NCBI RefSeq assembly: GCF_022347745.1 | Contig: NZ_JAKRGC010000002.1 | Location: 1-64,000, forward strand | Direction: 5' to 3' | DNA from: Streptomyces sp. OfavH-34-F | GTDB lineage: Bacteria > Actinomycetota > Actinomycetes > Streptomycetales > Streptomycetaceae | Length of the DNA: 64,000 nt | Shown: positions 18,206-27,092 of the stretch, piece by piece | How positions within the stretch are numbered: position 1 is the first letter of the stretch | How the letters are laid out: each line of letters starts with the position of its first letter | The notes under the pieces: model-generated | What the model saw: the letters and a program-made list of their open reading frames with translations, nothing else | What the model was told of the DNA's origin: nothing | Database searches by the model: none | Program-made: the position numbers and the translations under genes

Positions 18206-18822
18206 AGACCTCCCCGCCGGCCGCCGGGGCTTCCCGATTGGACCGACCACGCAACCCTCTTCCACCGTACGAGATGCGACCCCTGCGCACCGACGCTGAG
18301 CGAGCCGAGGCCGCCGCCCTCGTTCAGGACAATCAACGCATCCTCGCAATACCCGCTGACATGAGCGCTTCCGCCTTCTACCAGGACCCGGCGACGCCAG
18401 CGGTCGGCCTGTTCGAGAATGGACTGCTGCTGGCCTGCATGACCGCGCGGCGCGTGCCCGATCTCGGCTGGGGCAGCGGCCCGTGTCTCTTCCTGGACCA
18501 AGTCCACATGCTGCCCGAGCAACTCGACGACACTGCCCGGTTGATCACGCTCTGGGCATCAGACGCCGCAGCCCGAGAGGATCTCCCGCTCGTACGAACG
18601 GAGATGCCGGCCCGCGGCGCCCTTGCCGCAGAGCCCCTCGCCAGTCGTTTGCGTCGGCTCATCGACCTTGGCTGGGACCTACGGGGACCGAGCCCCGGCC
18701 GGGACGGTCACCGAGTGGCCCGCCTCGAACTCGTTGCCGAGCAACGTTCCGGCCTCGGCGTCCTGATCGATGACGACGTCCGCATGACGTTCGCAAGCCC
18801 GCCTGACCGGAGTGACGCATGA
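18202..18822 (+). CDS. GNAT-like acyltransferase family protein
   Basis: The 206-residue product resembles GNAT proteins: an N-terminal segment MRPLRTDAERAEAAALVQ, a central strand region (GLFENGLLLACMTARRVPD, then CLFLDQVHMLP) and a helical stretch where the acyl-CoA pocket would be. The pyrophosphate-loop signature is weak, so activity is not assured. It is coupled to the HTH gene before it by a GTGA overlap. A role modifying a regulator or small molecule is a guess. Confidence 0.5.
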   Translation: MKTSPPAAGASRLDRPRNPLPPYEMRPLRTDAERAEAAALVQDNQRILAIPADMSASAFYQDPATPAVGLFENGLLLACMTARRVPDLGWGSGPCLFLDQVHMLPEQLDDTARLITLWASDAAAREDLPLVRTEMPARGALAAEPLASRLRRLIDLGWDLRGPSPGRDGHRVARLELVAEQRSGLGVLIDDDVRMTFASPPDRSDA

Positions 18823-18918
18823 CATGACGACCGGCGAACTCCACCGTTTCCAACGAATCGAAAGCGCCGTTCCACACCGTCCTCCGCACCTGCTCCACCG
18901 ACACTTCGGAGACACCAC

Positions 18919-19386
18919 ATGACCCAGCGGACGACTTCCATCATCACCCCCCTCACCCCTACCGAGCGCAAGGTGCTGGAGGAGATTTCCCTCGGCCGAG
19001 CGCCAGCGGCCGGCTCCGCGAACCTGAACATGACGCCAGGTACGTTCGGCCGACACTCCACGCTGATCGGCCACAAGCTGCAGGTCAAGAAGCCGTCGCT
19101 CAAAGTGCAGATGGGCTTCGTGACCGGCGAACTTCCCCGGCCCGCACCTCTGCCGCCGCCTGAGCCGTTCACTGAGAAGGAACGACTGCTGTGGCAGGCC
19201 CATGCCCTGCACCACACGGTGGCCGCGATCGCCCACCACACCGGGATCGACCAGTTCGACCTGCCGGGCTACACCGCCCACCTCATCGCAAAGGCAGAGG
19301 CGGACAACGAAGCGCACCTGATCCGCCTCGGCCACGCCTACGGAATCCTCACCACCGACGATGTACCCGCGCCGTCGCCGACGTGA
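18919..19386 (+). CDS. HTH protein (second of a paralogous pair)
   Basis: This 155-residue protein begins PLTPTERKVLEEISLGRA, like the opening helices of a LuxR-type DNA-binding domain, but the recognition region is degenerate. A proline-rich linker (LPRPAPLPPPEPF) leads to a second helical domain ending RLGHAYGILTT. Its architecture mirrors the protein at 17717-18205. It may bind DNA or act as a partner of that paralogue; both roles are inferred. Confidence 0.6.
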   Translation: MTQRTTSIITPLTPTERKVLEEISLGRAPAAGSANLNMTPGTFGRHSTLIGHKLQVKKPSLKVQMGFVTGELPRPAPLPPPEPFTEKERLLWQAHALHHTVAAIAHHTGIDQFDLPGYTAHLIAKAEADNEAHLIRLGHAYGILTTDDVPAPSPT

Positions 19387-19523
19387 GCCGGAACCCCGCT
19401 TTGACCCACCACCCACAGCACCTCTCCGAAAGGGAAGGCGACCGAGTGCCGGGCTTGGGCCCTGTCGGCGAACGCTTCCTCGACAGCAGCCACGAAGTCC
19501 TTTTGCACCATCCGGTCCACCAC
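19338..19523 (-). CDS. Small hypothetical ORF, possible remnant
   Basis: A 61-residue frame with GC-rich third positions reads VQKDFVAAVEEAFADRAQ and HSVAFPFGEVLWVVGQ, which looks protein-like. Its 3' end overlaps the convergent HTH gene by 49 bases. The start is unclear; a strong AGGAGG sits about 30 bases upstream. The 220 bases between it and the repeat-protein stop at 19748 show no other gene. Confidence 0.3.
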   Translation of the reverse strand: MVDRMVQKDFVAAVEEAFADRAQARHSVAFPFGEVLWVVGQSGVPAHVGDGAGTSSVVRIP

Positions 19524-19747
19524 GACTGCGACTCGTCCAGCACCTCCTGGACGGCGACGCTCTCGGCGTCCGTGTACAGCCTCCCCTGGGCGGGTTCGTC
19601 GGGCTGACGCCGTGGGGCGAGGCTGCGGGGCATGGCGCTGATGTCGGTGGGCTCAGTGGGAGGCGGGGACTGCTTGTGCGCGGTGATGATCCTGCTGGCT
19701 TATTCCGTACCCAGCAGGATCGTCACCAGCTGCAAACGGCGGCATCC

Positions 19748-22441
19748 CTACGACGGGCGTGGCGGAACGTGTTCCCTCAGTGCAACGGACCCGGACGGTT
19801 CCCAGGGGGATGTTGGTGTGCCGTCCGGGTCCAGGCCGTACGGCCACAGCCTGTGGAAGATGCTCGACGGTTCCCCCGGGTGGGTCAGGGCGTAGATGTT
19901 GCCGTGGTCGGCGGCCTGTCGGTAGAGGGTTTCGGCACCGTCCCGGTCCCCGGCCTCTTCCCGCATCTTGGCCAGGTAGGTCAAAACTCCGGTGTCGCCG
20001 TGGTCGGCGGCCTGTCGGTAGAGGGTTTCGGCACTTTCCCGGTCCCCGGCCTCTTCCCGCATCTTGGCCAGGTGGGTCAGGGCGTAGGTGTCGCCGTGGT
20101 CGGCGGCCTGCTGGTAGAGGGTTTCGGCACGTTCCCGGTCCCCGGCCTCTTCCCGCATCTTGGCCAGGTGGGTCAGGGTGTAGGTGTCGCCGTGGTCGGC
20201 GGCCTGCCGGGCGAGGGTTTCGGCACCGTCCCGGTCCCCGGCCTCTTCCCGCATCGCGGCCAGGTAGGCCAGGGCGTGGGTGTTGCCGTGGTCGGCGGCC
20301 TGCCGGGCGAGGGTTTCGGCACCGTCCCGGTCCCCGGCCTCTTCCCGGATCTCGGCCAGGTCTGTCAGGGCGTAGATGTTGCCGCGGTCGGCGGCCTGCC
20401 GGGCGAGGGTTTCGGCACCGTCCCGGTCCCCGGCCTCTTCCCGCATCGCGGCCAGGTAGGCCAGGGCAAAGGTGTCACCGTGGTCGGCGGCCTGCCGGGC
20501 GAGGGTTTCGGCACTTTCCCGGTCCCCGGCCTCTTCCCGCATCTTGGCCAGGTTGGTCAAAACTCCGATGTCACCGTGGTCGGCGGCCTGCCGGTAGAGG
20601 GTTTCGGCACCGTCCCGGTCCCCGGCCTCTTCCCGCATCGCGGCCAGGTAGGTCAAAACTCCGATGTCACCGTGGTCGGCGGCCTGCCGGTAGAGGGTTT
20701 CGGCACTTTCCCGGTCCCCGGCCTCTTTCCGCATGGTGGCCAGGTAGGCCAGGGCAAAGGTGTCGCCGTGGTCGGCGGCCTGCCGGGCAAGGGTTTCGGC
20801 ACCGTCCCGGTCCCCGGCCCTTTCCCGCATTGCGGCCAGGTCGGTCAGGGCTCTGGTGCTGCCGTGGTCGGCGGCCTGCCGGTAGAGGGTTTCAGCGCCG
20901 TCCCAGTCCCCACCCCCCTTTCGCGCCCTGGCCAACTCGGTCAGGGCCTCGGGGTCGCCGTGGTCGGCTGCGCGTCGGAAGAGGTGGTGGCTCCATTGCA
21001 GGCGATGTCGCTCTTTGGCTGCCTTGGCGAGGTTGTTCAGGTCGTCGGGGTGAGTGAGGTGGGTGTGTGCGGCATGCCAGAAGGATGCGGGTGGGCACAG
21101 GTGGCGGCGGATGGCGCGGCCGTGTTGTTCGAGGTAGTCGGCGAGCCGGAACACCGGGCCTGCGGGGGTGGGCGGTGTGGTGCCGGCGTCGGTGGTGGGG
21201 GTGGGCGGGCGCCGTGTGGGCCGGGGCGTGGTGCGGCGCAGGGGTGCTTGCTTGCCGTGAACTTTTTCGGCGAGTTCGGCGTAGGCCTGTTCGGCCCAGT
21301 CGTCGGCGAGCTGGTCGTAGTCGTGGTCGCTGAGGTAGTCGAGGGCGGCGTCGGTCAGGAAGGCCTGGGGGATGTGGAGTCCTGTGCCGAGCCGGCGGGC
21401 GTCCATCGCCGCTTCCAGGAGCGCGCGGGCGGCAGCCTGGCGGGGCTGTTCGTAGCGGCGCAGGAGCTCGGGGGCTCCGGCCAGGTCCTGGGTGATCCGG
21501 CCGCCGTTCTGGTTTCGGGTGAGAGCATCGGCCAGCAGGCTGTCGCCCTGCTCGGCAAGGGCTGTCGCGGTGGCCAGGGCCGCGGTATCGAACGTGTCGG
21601 GGACGCTCACGGTGTGTCCGGCCATCAGTTCCCGCACCAGACTGTACGGATCGTCCTGGCCCGGTGTGGGCGGGACAGTGTAGTCGTATGCGTACTCGGG
21701 CCACAGCGTGCCCAGGACCAGGACCGGACCGCGTTCCTCGTCGAGCAGCAGCTGGCGCACCGCCGCCGCGATCCGCTCGCCGAACTTCCGGTCGCCGAGG
21801 TAGTGCTGTGCCTCGTTCAGCCATACCACCGTCCGCGGACCGACCCGGTGCAGGTCCTCAAGGGCGGCTTTGGCGCGGGTCGGATCGAAGGGATGCCATA
21901 GCCGCCATCCCTTCTCGGCGAGCGGCTGCACGGCCTCCCAGCATGCCCGGGTCTTCCCCGTCGACGAGGTCCCCACCAGGACCACAATTCCACTGCGGCC
22001 TGCTGCCGCCGCCGTGACCGTGTTGGCCAGCACCTGGTCGTGCTCGCGCCGCGCATACCCCGGCAGCGCGCGCGCACCGTCGGTGCCCGTCGGGCTCTTG
22101 CCGGGTCCGGCTGGGTGGACTTCCAGTTCGTGCGGATCCCACTGCCCGATCGGCCGGCCCGGCCCGGACAAGTCGGCGGAGGCGGTGCCTGTCTCCCCGG
22201 CCGCGATCCGCCGCAACTGCAGCAGCTCCTCTTCCGACAACTTCAGCACGTTGGCCAGCACCCTCACCGTCTGCACCGACGGCACCCCCTGATTGGGGGA
22301 GAGTGCGTTCGACACCGTCGTACGCCCCAGTTCCGCTCTCCTGGAAAGTTGCGTCTTATCCAGGCGGGCGCGGGCCCGTTCCCTATCCAGCCTTGAGCAC
22401 AGCTCGGACAACGCACGTCGACGGTTCGGATCATCGAGCAT
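19748..22441 (-). CDS. HTH-NTPase protein with 32-residue helical repeats (STAND-like architecture)
   Basis: The 897-residue product has three parts. Residues about 20-75 form an XRE-type helix-turn-helix (KTQLSRRAELGRTTVSNAL). Residues about 135-420 form a P-loop NTPase with Walker A GTSSTGKT near 160 and a Walker B-like strand TVVWLNEAQ near 205. After a Pro/Thr-rich linker, residues about 490-850 consist of about eleven copies of a 32-residue unit (consensus AETLYRQAADHGD, then LAKMREEAGDRDG) of Sel1/TPR type. Sensor-NTPase-repeat proteins of this layout act as signal-dependent switches, several of them in phage defence. Whether this one is a regulator or a defence NTPase is open. Confidence 0.75.
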   Translation of the reverse strand: MLDDPNRRRALSELCSRLDRERARARLDKTQLSRRAELGRTTVSNALSPNQGVPSVQTVRVLANVLKLSEEELLQLRRIAAGETGTASADLSGPGRPIGQWDPHELEVHPAGPGKSPTGTDGARALPGYARREHDQVLANTVTAAAAGRSGIVVLVGTSSTGKTRACWEAVQPLAEKGWRLWHPFDPTRAKAALEDLHRVGPRTVVWLNEAQHYLGDRKFGERIAAAVRQLLLDEERGPVLVLGTLWPEYAYDYTVPPTPGQDDPYSLVRELMAGHTVSVPDTFDTAALATATALAEQGDSLLADALTRNQNGGRITQDLAGAPELLRRYEQPRQAAARALLEAAMDARRLGTGLHIPQAFLTDAALDYLSDHDYDQLADDWAEQAYAELAEKVHGKQAPLRRTTPRPTRRPPTPTTDAGTTPPTPAGPVFRLADYLEQHGRAIRRHLCPPASFWHAAHTHLTHPDDLNNLAKAAKERHRLQWSHHLFRRAADHGDPEALTELARARKGGGDWDGAETLYRQAADHGSTRALTDLAAMRERAGDRDGAETLARQAADHGDTFALAYLATMRKEAGDRESAETLYRQAADHGDIGVLTYLAAMREEAGDRDGAETLYRQAADHGDIGVLTNLAKMREEAGDRESAETLARQAADHGDTFALAYLAAMREEAGDRDGAETLARQAADRGNIYALTDLAEIREEAGDRDGAETLARQAADHGNTHALAYLAAMREEAGDRDGAETLARQAADHGDTYTLTHLAKMREEAGDRERAETLYQQAADHGDTYALTHLAKMREEAGDRESAETLYRQAADHGDTGVLTYLAKMREEAGDRDGAETLYRQAADHGNIYALTHPGEPSSIFHRLWPYGLDPDGTPTSPWEPSGSVALREHVPPRPS
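19880..20960 (-). repeat. Tandem 96-bp coding repeat, about 11 copies
   Basis: The string TGGTCGGCGG recurs every 96 bases (for example at 19905, 20001 and 20097) in register with the 32-residue protein repeat. Copies are nearly identical at DNA level, suggesting recent duplication or gene conversion and likely copy-number variation between strains. Confidence 0.9.
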
Positions 22442-22560
22442 GTGACGGTCTCCAAGTGATGCGTGTGCCCGTGTTCATCTTCGTTCAGGTGAACCATGGC
22501 GCACAGCGGTTCTGCGAACTTCTCCCCTGTCAACGCCCCGCTGTGTCCAGGGAGTCTGTC

Positions 22561-22758
22561 GTGACCGTCGCTGTTGTCCTTCTCACCATCGCTGTCGTCC
22601 TCCTTGTCGCTCTGCTGTCCGCTCTCGGCGCAGGGACGCTTGCCCGGATCGACGGCGCTAGCTGGCCAACAGCCTGCACCCGGGCTGCCGGCACCTTCGC
22701 CGCCGTCCTCGCCCTCGCCGCCGCCATCACCGCAGCCCTCTCCCCCCTCTTCAGCTGA
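22561..22758 (+). CDS. Small membrane protein
   Basis: A 65-residue frame starts at GTG after AGGGAG. It has one long hydrophobic segment at residues 2-24 and a second at about 43-62, separated by a short polar stretch (ARIDGASWPTACTR). It would be a two-pass inner membrane protein. It is divergent from the HTH-NTPase gene across about 120 bases and may share its control region. Function is unknown. Confidence 0.6.
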   Translation: MTVAVVLLTIAVVLLVALLSALGAGTLARIDGASWPTACTRAAGTFAAVLALAAAITAALSPLFS

Positions 22759-22828
22759 CGGCCAGCACTCCCACGTATTCGAAGGCCGATCATTTGCGGC
22801 CGGTGGCGATCCTGCCGGCTTTACTTGG

Positions 22829-23440
22829 TCACGCGGCGAGGGAGAGGCCGAGGCGGGCAAGGCGGCTGGCACGGATACGGTCGAGCGAGTGGTCTTTCCA
22901 CCAGGCATCGAGGCGGATGAGGGTGAGCGCAGCGGCGGAGAAGACGCGTTCCACGTGGGTCTTCTGGAGGACGAGGCACCGGGCACGTCTCATGCCGGTG
23001 ACCGCGACGGCCTGGTGGATGTTTCCCTCGACGCCCGCGCGGGTTGCGTACTCGGCTCGCTACTGGTCGTCGGACTGCTGGAGGCGGGCATGGTCGAGGA
23101 CTTCTTGCACCTCGCGTGGTTGCAGGGAGAGGGTCCGACCGCCGGTCTTCGAGCGGAGGCACTTGTCTCGCACCGGGCAGGGGCGGCATCGCGCCGAGAC
23201 CGATCTGGATCAGGGAGCCGACGCGCGGGTGGTCCGCAACGGGGCCGGTCAGGTTGTAGGCGTAGGGAGTGCCGGCCCGTTCGCCAGCGACGACGACGCT
23301 CCGGTCCTCGGGGCTTTCCGGGCATGGGGAGTCTCCTGGAAGGCGTGCAGGAAGACGCCGGGGGCTCGGTGCCCCTGCGGCGGTCTTCACGATGGACGAG
23401 GGCGTCGGTCGGCCGCAAGGCAGTGGAACGGTGCTCCCCG
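22829..23440 (-). pseudogene. Transposase remnant (IS1182-like)
   Basis: The minus strand carries the C-terminal part of a transposase: a Cys-rich block CRPCPVRDKCLRSK, then LQPREVQEVLDHARLQQSDDQ, and finally EYATRAGVEG, HQAVAVTGMRRARCL and FSAAALTLIRLDAWW. An in-frame TAG replaces the expected Trp codon just before RAEYATRAG. The N-terminal DDE part is missing or scrambled. No intact terminal repeats were found. The element is dead and separates the cargo regions on either side. The upstream limit is approximate. Confidence 0.75.
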
Positions 23441-23459
23441 TACGTTGTGCGCCCGCCAG

Positions 23460-24617
23460 TCAGGCCCACAGCTCCCGGACGGCGTGAATGACGCGTTCGA
23501 CGTCGTGGTCGGTCATCGCCGGGAAGCACGGCAAGGACAGCTGGCGGGCAGCGGCGCGCTCGGTAACCGGCAGCGGCCGGTGGACCATGCCCCGGTAGGG
23601 GGCCAGAAGGTGGACGGGCTTGAAGTGGACGCTGGTGGAGATGTGGTGGCGCTCCTGCAGCGCTGCCGCTACCTCGTCGCGGTGCAGGGGTGCGGTGTCA
23701 GGGTCGATGAGGACGGCGTAGAGGAACCAGCCGTGCTCGACGCCGGGCAGGACGACGGGTGTTGTCAGGCCGGGTAGGCCGGCGAGGGCGCTGGTGTAGG
23801 CGGCGGCGATGTCGGCGCGGCGCCGGGTGAACTCGGGCAGCCGGTCGTACTGGACGACGGCGAGGGCGGCGGTGAGGTCGGACATGATGTATTTCAGGCC
23901 GGGAACGGTGACCTCGTAGTCGGCGGTGTTGCGCTTGCCGTGCCGCTGCCAGGCGGAGGAGTCGATGCCGTGCCGTCCCAGCAGACGGGCCTGCTGGACC
24001 AGTTCGCCGCGGCCGACGAGGAGGCCGCCTTCCCCGGCGGCGGCGACCTTGTTGGCGTAGAAGCTGAACGTCGACAGGTCGGCGGTGCTGCCGGCGGGCA
24101 GCCCGTCGCGGCTGGCGTGCAGGGCGTGAGCGGCGTCCTCGATCAGCAGCAGGCCGTACCGGTCGGCGAGCTGGCGGAAGGCACGCATGTCGCACATCTG
24201 GCCGCCGTAGTGCATGACGATGATGGCCCGGGTGAGCGGGGTGATCGCGGCTTCAACCGTCTCGGGAGTGACGCACAGGGTGGCGGGGTCGACATCGACC
24301 ACCTTGGGGCGGGCACGAACCTGGCGCAGCGCGTTCAGGGCGGCGCAGAAGGTCAGGCTCGGCGTGATGACCTCGTCGCCGGCGCCGATGCCGGCGGCGA
24401 GGAAGGCGAGGTGGAGGGCGGCGGTGCAGGAAGTGACGGCGAAGGCGTCCTCGACGCCCAGGCGCTCGCGCGCAGCGTGCTCCAGGCGGGTGGCCTTGGG
24501 GCCGTGGGTCAGCCAGCCGGAGCGGAGCGTATCGACGACGCTGGCGATCTCCTCGTCGCCGATCATCGGCCGGTTCCACGGCAGGGGGGCAGCCGCCGGG
24601 TCGAGGTTCTGGCTCAT
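23460..24617 (-). CDS. DegT/DnrJ/EryC1/StrS aminotransferase
   Basis: The 385-residue product has the fold type I layout of sugar aminotransferases: SGWLTHGPKATRLE near the start, FAVTSCTAALHLAF for the PLP phosphate, LLLIEDAAHAL with the PLP-binding Asp, and FSFYANKVAAAGEGG with the probable Schiff-base Lys near residue 187. These enzymes transaminate keto-sugars bound to nucleotides or, in some cases, cyclitols. The ATG overlaps the upstream epimerase stop (ATGA). It is the last gene of the seven-gene minus-strand operon. Confidence 0.9.
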   Translation of the reverse strand: MSQNLDPAAAPLPWNRPMIGDEEIASVVDTLRSGWLTHGPKATRLEHAARERLGVEDAFAVTSCTAALHLAFLAAGIGAGDEVITPSLTFCAALNALRQVRARPKVVDVDPATLCVTPETVEAAITPLTRAIIVMHYGGQMCDMRAFRQLADRYGLLLIEDAAHALHASRDGLPAGSTADLSTFSFYANKVAAAGEGGLLVGRGELVQQARLLGRHGIDSSAWQRHGKRNTADYEVTVPGLKYIMSDLTAALAVVQYDRLPEFTRRRADIAAAYTSALAGLPGLTTPVVLPGVEHGWFLYAVLIDPDTAPLHRDEVAAALQERHHISTSVHFKPVHLLAPYRGMVHRPLPVTERAAARQLSLPCFPAMTDHDVERVIHAVRELWA

Positions 24618-25672
24618 CGCAGGCTCCAGGTGGCGTTGGTGTAGTCGGCGTGCAGGCGGGTGCATTCGGCGCTGCGCAGCGCGCGGATGCGGCCCTGGGC
24701 CAGGGAGTTCTGCAGGCCGGCGAGGTTGTCGTACTCGGGCAGGTCGGGGTCCTCAAGCTCCTTGGACGCCACGGCGGCGGCGACCTCGCGCACCCCGTGA
24801 TCCAGGGGGGTGGGGCAGGCGCCGGGGAAGGCGGCGGCCAGCCGGGCGAAGCTGGTGCGGTAGTCGCGGGCGTCCGCCTCGTCGCGCTCGGGCCCGGCGT
24901 CGACGCACGTTCCGGGAACGGCGTGCTCCACGGCGGCGGCGATCTGGGCAATGGTGTAGTTCTCCGCCTCGGCGCCCACGTTGAAAATCCGGTGCCCGGC
25001 CGGGGTGGCGAGGACCTGGGCGAGGACGTCGGCGACGTCCTCGACGTGGACGAGGGGGCGGCGCTGGCCGCCGCCGTTGAGGGGGATGCGCCCGGTGGCG
25101 ACGGCCTGGGCAGTCATGCGGTTGGCGACGGAGTCCAAGCGCTGGCGCGGGGAGCGGCCGTGCACCGTGGCCAGTCGCAGAACGGTCAGTGCCCGGTCGG
25201 CCAGCAGCCCGCCCAGGGTGCGCTCGGCCAGGACCTTGGTGCGGGCGTAGATCCCCAGGGGGTTGGGCACGGTTTCCTCGTCGACGGTGCCCTCGCGGCG
25301 ACCGTAGACGCTGCAGGAGGAGAAGAGGACGAAGTGCTCCACGCCAGCCGCGCGGGCCGCCTCGGCGGCCAGGACGGCCGAGGCGTAGTTGAGCTCGACG
25401 GCCAGGACCTCGTCGAGGGCGCAGGCGGGCTCGCCGACCAGGCCGCCGAGGTGGACAACGGCGTCGGCGCCGGTGGCCGCCCGGTGTAGCGCGTCGCCGT
25501 CACGCAGATCGGCGTGGACGAAGGTGCTCGCGGACGGAAGGAGGCGGGCGGGGTCGTCGCCGCGGCTGTAGATCAGGCCGTCGACGACGGTGACGCGGTG
25601 GCCCAGTTCGGTCAGGTGATGGGCGGCGACAGTGCCCAGGTAGCCGGCGCCGCCGAGCAGGACGATACGCAT
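24614..25672 (-). CDS. NAD-dependent sugar epimerase/dehydratase (extended SDR)
   Basis: The 352-residue product starts with the NAD motif GGAGYLGTVAAH. It has the catalytic stretch FSSCSVYG and, further on, the Tyr-Lys motif IYARTKVLAER, as in extended short-chain dehydrogenases acting on nucleotide sugars. The C-terminus is about 40 residues longer than in typical family members. It is coupled to the aminotransferase by a four-base overlap, suggesting successive steps on one sugar. The exact reaction (epimerase or dehydratase) is not clear. Confidence 0.88.
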   Translation of the reverse strand: MRIVLLGGAGYLGTVAAHHLTELGHRVTVVDGLIYSRGDDPARLLPSASTFVHADLRDGDALHRAATGADAVVHLGGLVGEPACALDEVLAVELNYASAVLAAEAARAAGVEHFVLFSSCSVYGRREGTVDEETVPNPLGIYARTKVLAERTLGGLLADRALTVLRLATVHGRSPRQRLDSVANRMTAQAVATGRIPLNGGGQRRPLVHVEDVADVLAQVLATPAGHRIFNVGAEAENYTIAQIAAAVEHAVPGTCVDAGPERDEADARDYRTSFARLAAAFPGACPTPLDHGVREVAAAVASKELEDPDLPEYDNLAGLQNSLAQGRIRALRSAECTRLHADYTNATWSLR

Positions 25673-25700
25673 GTGGTGCTCCTCGGAAAGATGGGGACGA

Positions 25701-27071
25701 TCAGGCTGCGGAGGTCTCGCCGACCAGGACAGGGCTCGCGGTCGGACCGGTCGACGGGCCGGGGTACGCCGCTCGGCCCAGGGCAGTGCCGCGCAGGTCG
25801 GCCAGGCGCGGAACGGGCAGGAGGTTGAGTTCCTCGGTGGGGTGCAGCAGCCCGCGCTCGCAGGTCTCGGCCACCCACGCGGCGCACGAGGCTCGGGGAA
25901 AGGCGAGGTTGAGACCGATCTCGCCCTTGGGCAGCACCCCGTTGAAAGGAACGGAGATGTCCTGGCTGTTCCAGTACGCGTACACGGACGTCGCCTTGGC
26001 CTGCTCGAACACCGGAAAGAGCGCCGGGTAGCGGGGCAGTGTGCGCATCTCGCGGAAGACGAGCTGCCCGGCCAGGTACGGCGCCATGACGGTCAGGGTG
26101 TCGAAGTCGGCGCCCGCGTACCGGAAGGACACCGCGCCCGCGTCCCGGCCCGGGCCGAGCGCGGCGCAGGCGAACAGGTGCGGTAGGCGACGACGTACGT
26201 AGGCGTCGGCGCCCAGGGCGAGCGCGGGGTCGACACGGTCGATCAGCTCGGTGAGCTGCGCGCGGTCGGGATTGAACAGGGCCAGGTCGAACAGGCGCCC
26301 CATCGTCTTGACGGCGGCGAATGCGAGTTCCTTGTAGAGGCGGTTGTTCATCTCCCCTGCCAGTGCATACCCCTTGGTCTCGGGGCTGGTGGAGTACAGC
26401 AGGAGGTACTCGGACAGGACCTCGAAGTACAGGTAGCCCAGGAACGGCATGTGCGGGACGGCCTGGACCAGCTGGTGGAAGAACGCGGTCGTGGAGGTGG
26501 TGTGCTGACCGCGGGCGTCGGCGAGCAGCAGGTCCAGGAAGCCGGCCGTCTCGCACACCCTTGCCACGGCGCTCTGCCGGAGGTGCTCGTCTTCGCCCTC
26601 GGCGAGGAATCCGCGGTGGGCCAGGTAGGTGTCCATGTGAATGCCGCCGAGGCGCAGGTAGTCCAAGCCCTTGGCCGGCGCGGGTGCCTCGGGGCGGACC
26701 TCGAACACGAGGGTCTTGGTGTCGGGTTTGGTCCGCAGCAGGTAGGAGCCGAGGTTGTGCGGGCGCAGCCCGTCGGCGGTGACGGTCAGCGGGGCGCAGT
26801 ACAGGGCGCCAACCAGGCAGCCGGCGGAGCCGTGGAGTTCGCCGGTGGCGCGGATGGCGTCCAGGTACGGGGTGGTGTGCATCAGGTGGATGGGCCGGCT
26901 GCTGGTGAGGGAGGCGAGCATCTGGTTGCCGGTGGGGGCCAGCAGGTGTCCGTTCGGGGCCTCGCGGTGGAGGGTGAGCCAGTCGTCGGTGCTCTCGGCG
27001 AGCCCGGTCGGCCCCGGCAGGGCGGTGTGGGTGGCGTAGTCGGTGTGGACGGCGTCCCAGGCGGTGTGCAC
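25701..27071 (-). CDS. Unrecognised cluster protein (possible biosynthetic enzyme)
   Basis: The 456-residue product was not recognised. It begins at GTG after a G-rich ribosome site. Soluble, with repeated aromatic and His content (SRPIHLMHTTPYLDAI, LLRTKPDTKTLVFEVRP, LGGIHMDTYLAHRGF), and long helical stretches (LYKELAFAAVKTMGRLFDLAL). No Rossmann, P-loop or PLP motif is visible. It lies between the epimerase and the HD protein with short gaps, so it presumably acts in the same pathway. It may be the signature enzyme of this cluster. Confidence 0.7.
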   Translation of the reverse strand: MHTAWDAVHTDYATHTALPGPTGLAESTDDWLTLHREAPNGHLLAPTGNQMLASLTSSRPIHLMHTTPYLDAIRATGELHGSAGCLVGALYCAPLTVTADGLRPHNLGSYLLRTKPDTKTLVFEVRPEAPAPAKGLDYLRLGGIHMDTYLAHRGFLAEGEDEHLRQSAVARVCETAGFLDLLLADARGQHTTSTTAFFHQLVQAVPHMPFLGYLYFEVLSEYLLLYSTSPETKGYALAGEMNNRLYKELAFAAVKTMGRLFDLALFNPDRAQLTELIDRVDPALALGADAYVRRRLPHLFACAALGPGRDAGAVSFRYAGADFDTLTVMAPYLAGQLVFREMRTLPRYPALFPVFEQAKATSVYAYWNSQDISVPFNGVLPKGEIGLNLAFPRASCAAWVAETCERGLLHPTEELNLLPVPRLADLRGTALGRAAYPGPSTGPTASPVLVGETSAA

Positions 27072-27092
27072 GAGGGTCGTCCCCCTTCTCTT

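Noticed and set aside
19880-20960. Repeat array considered as CRISPR
   Set aside because: Repeats are contiguous 96-bp coding units with no unique spacers, and they encode helical protein repeats.
19361-21901. 846-residue plus-strand frame through the repeat array
   Set aside because: It is a shadow of the 96-bp repeats; the minus strand has HTH and NTPase motifs and a proper start.
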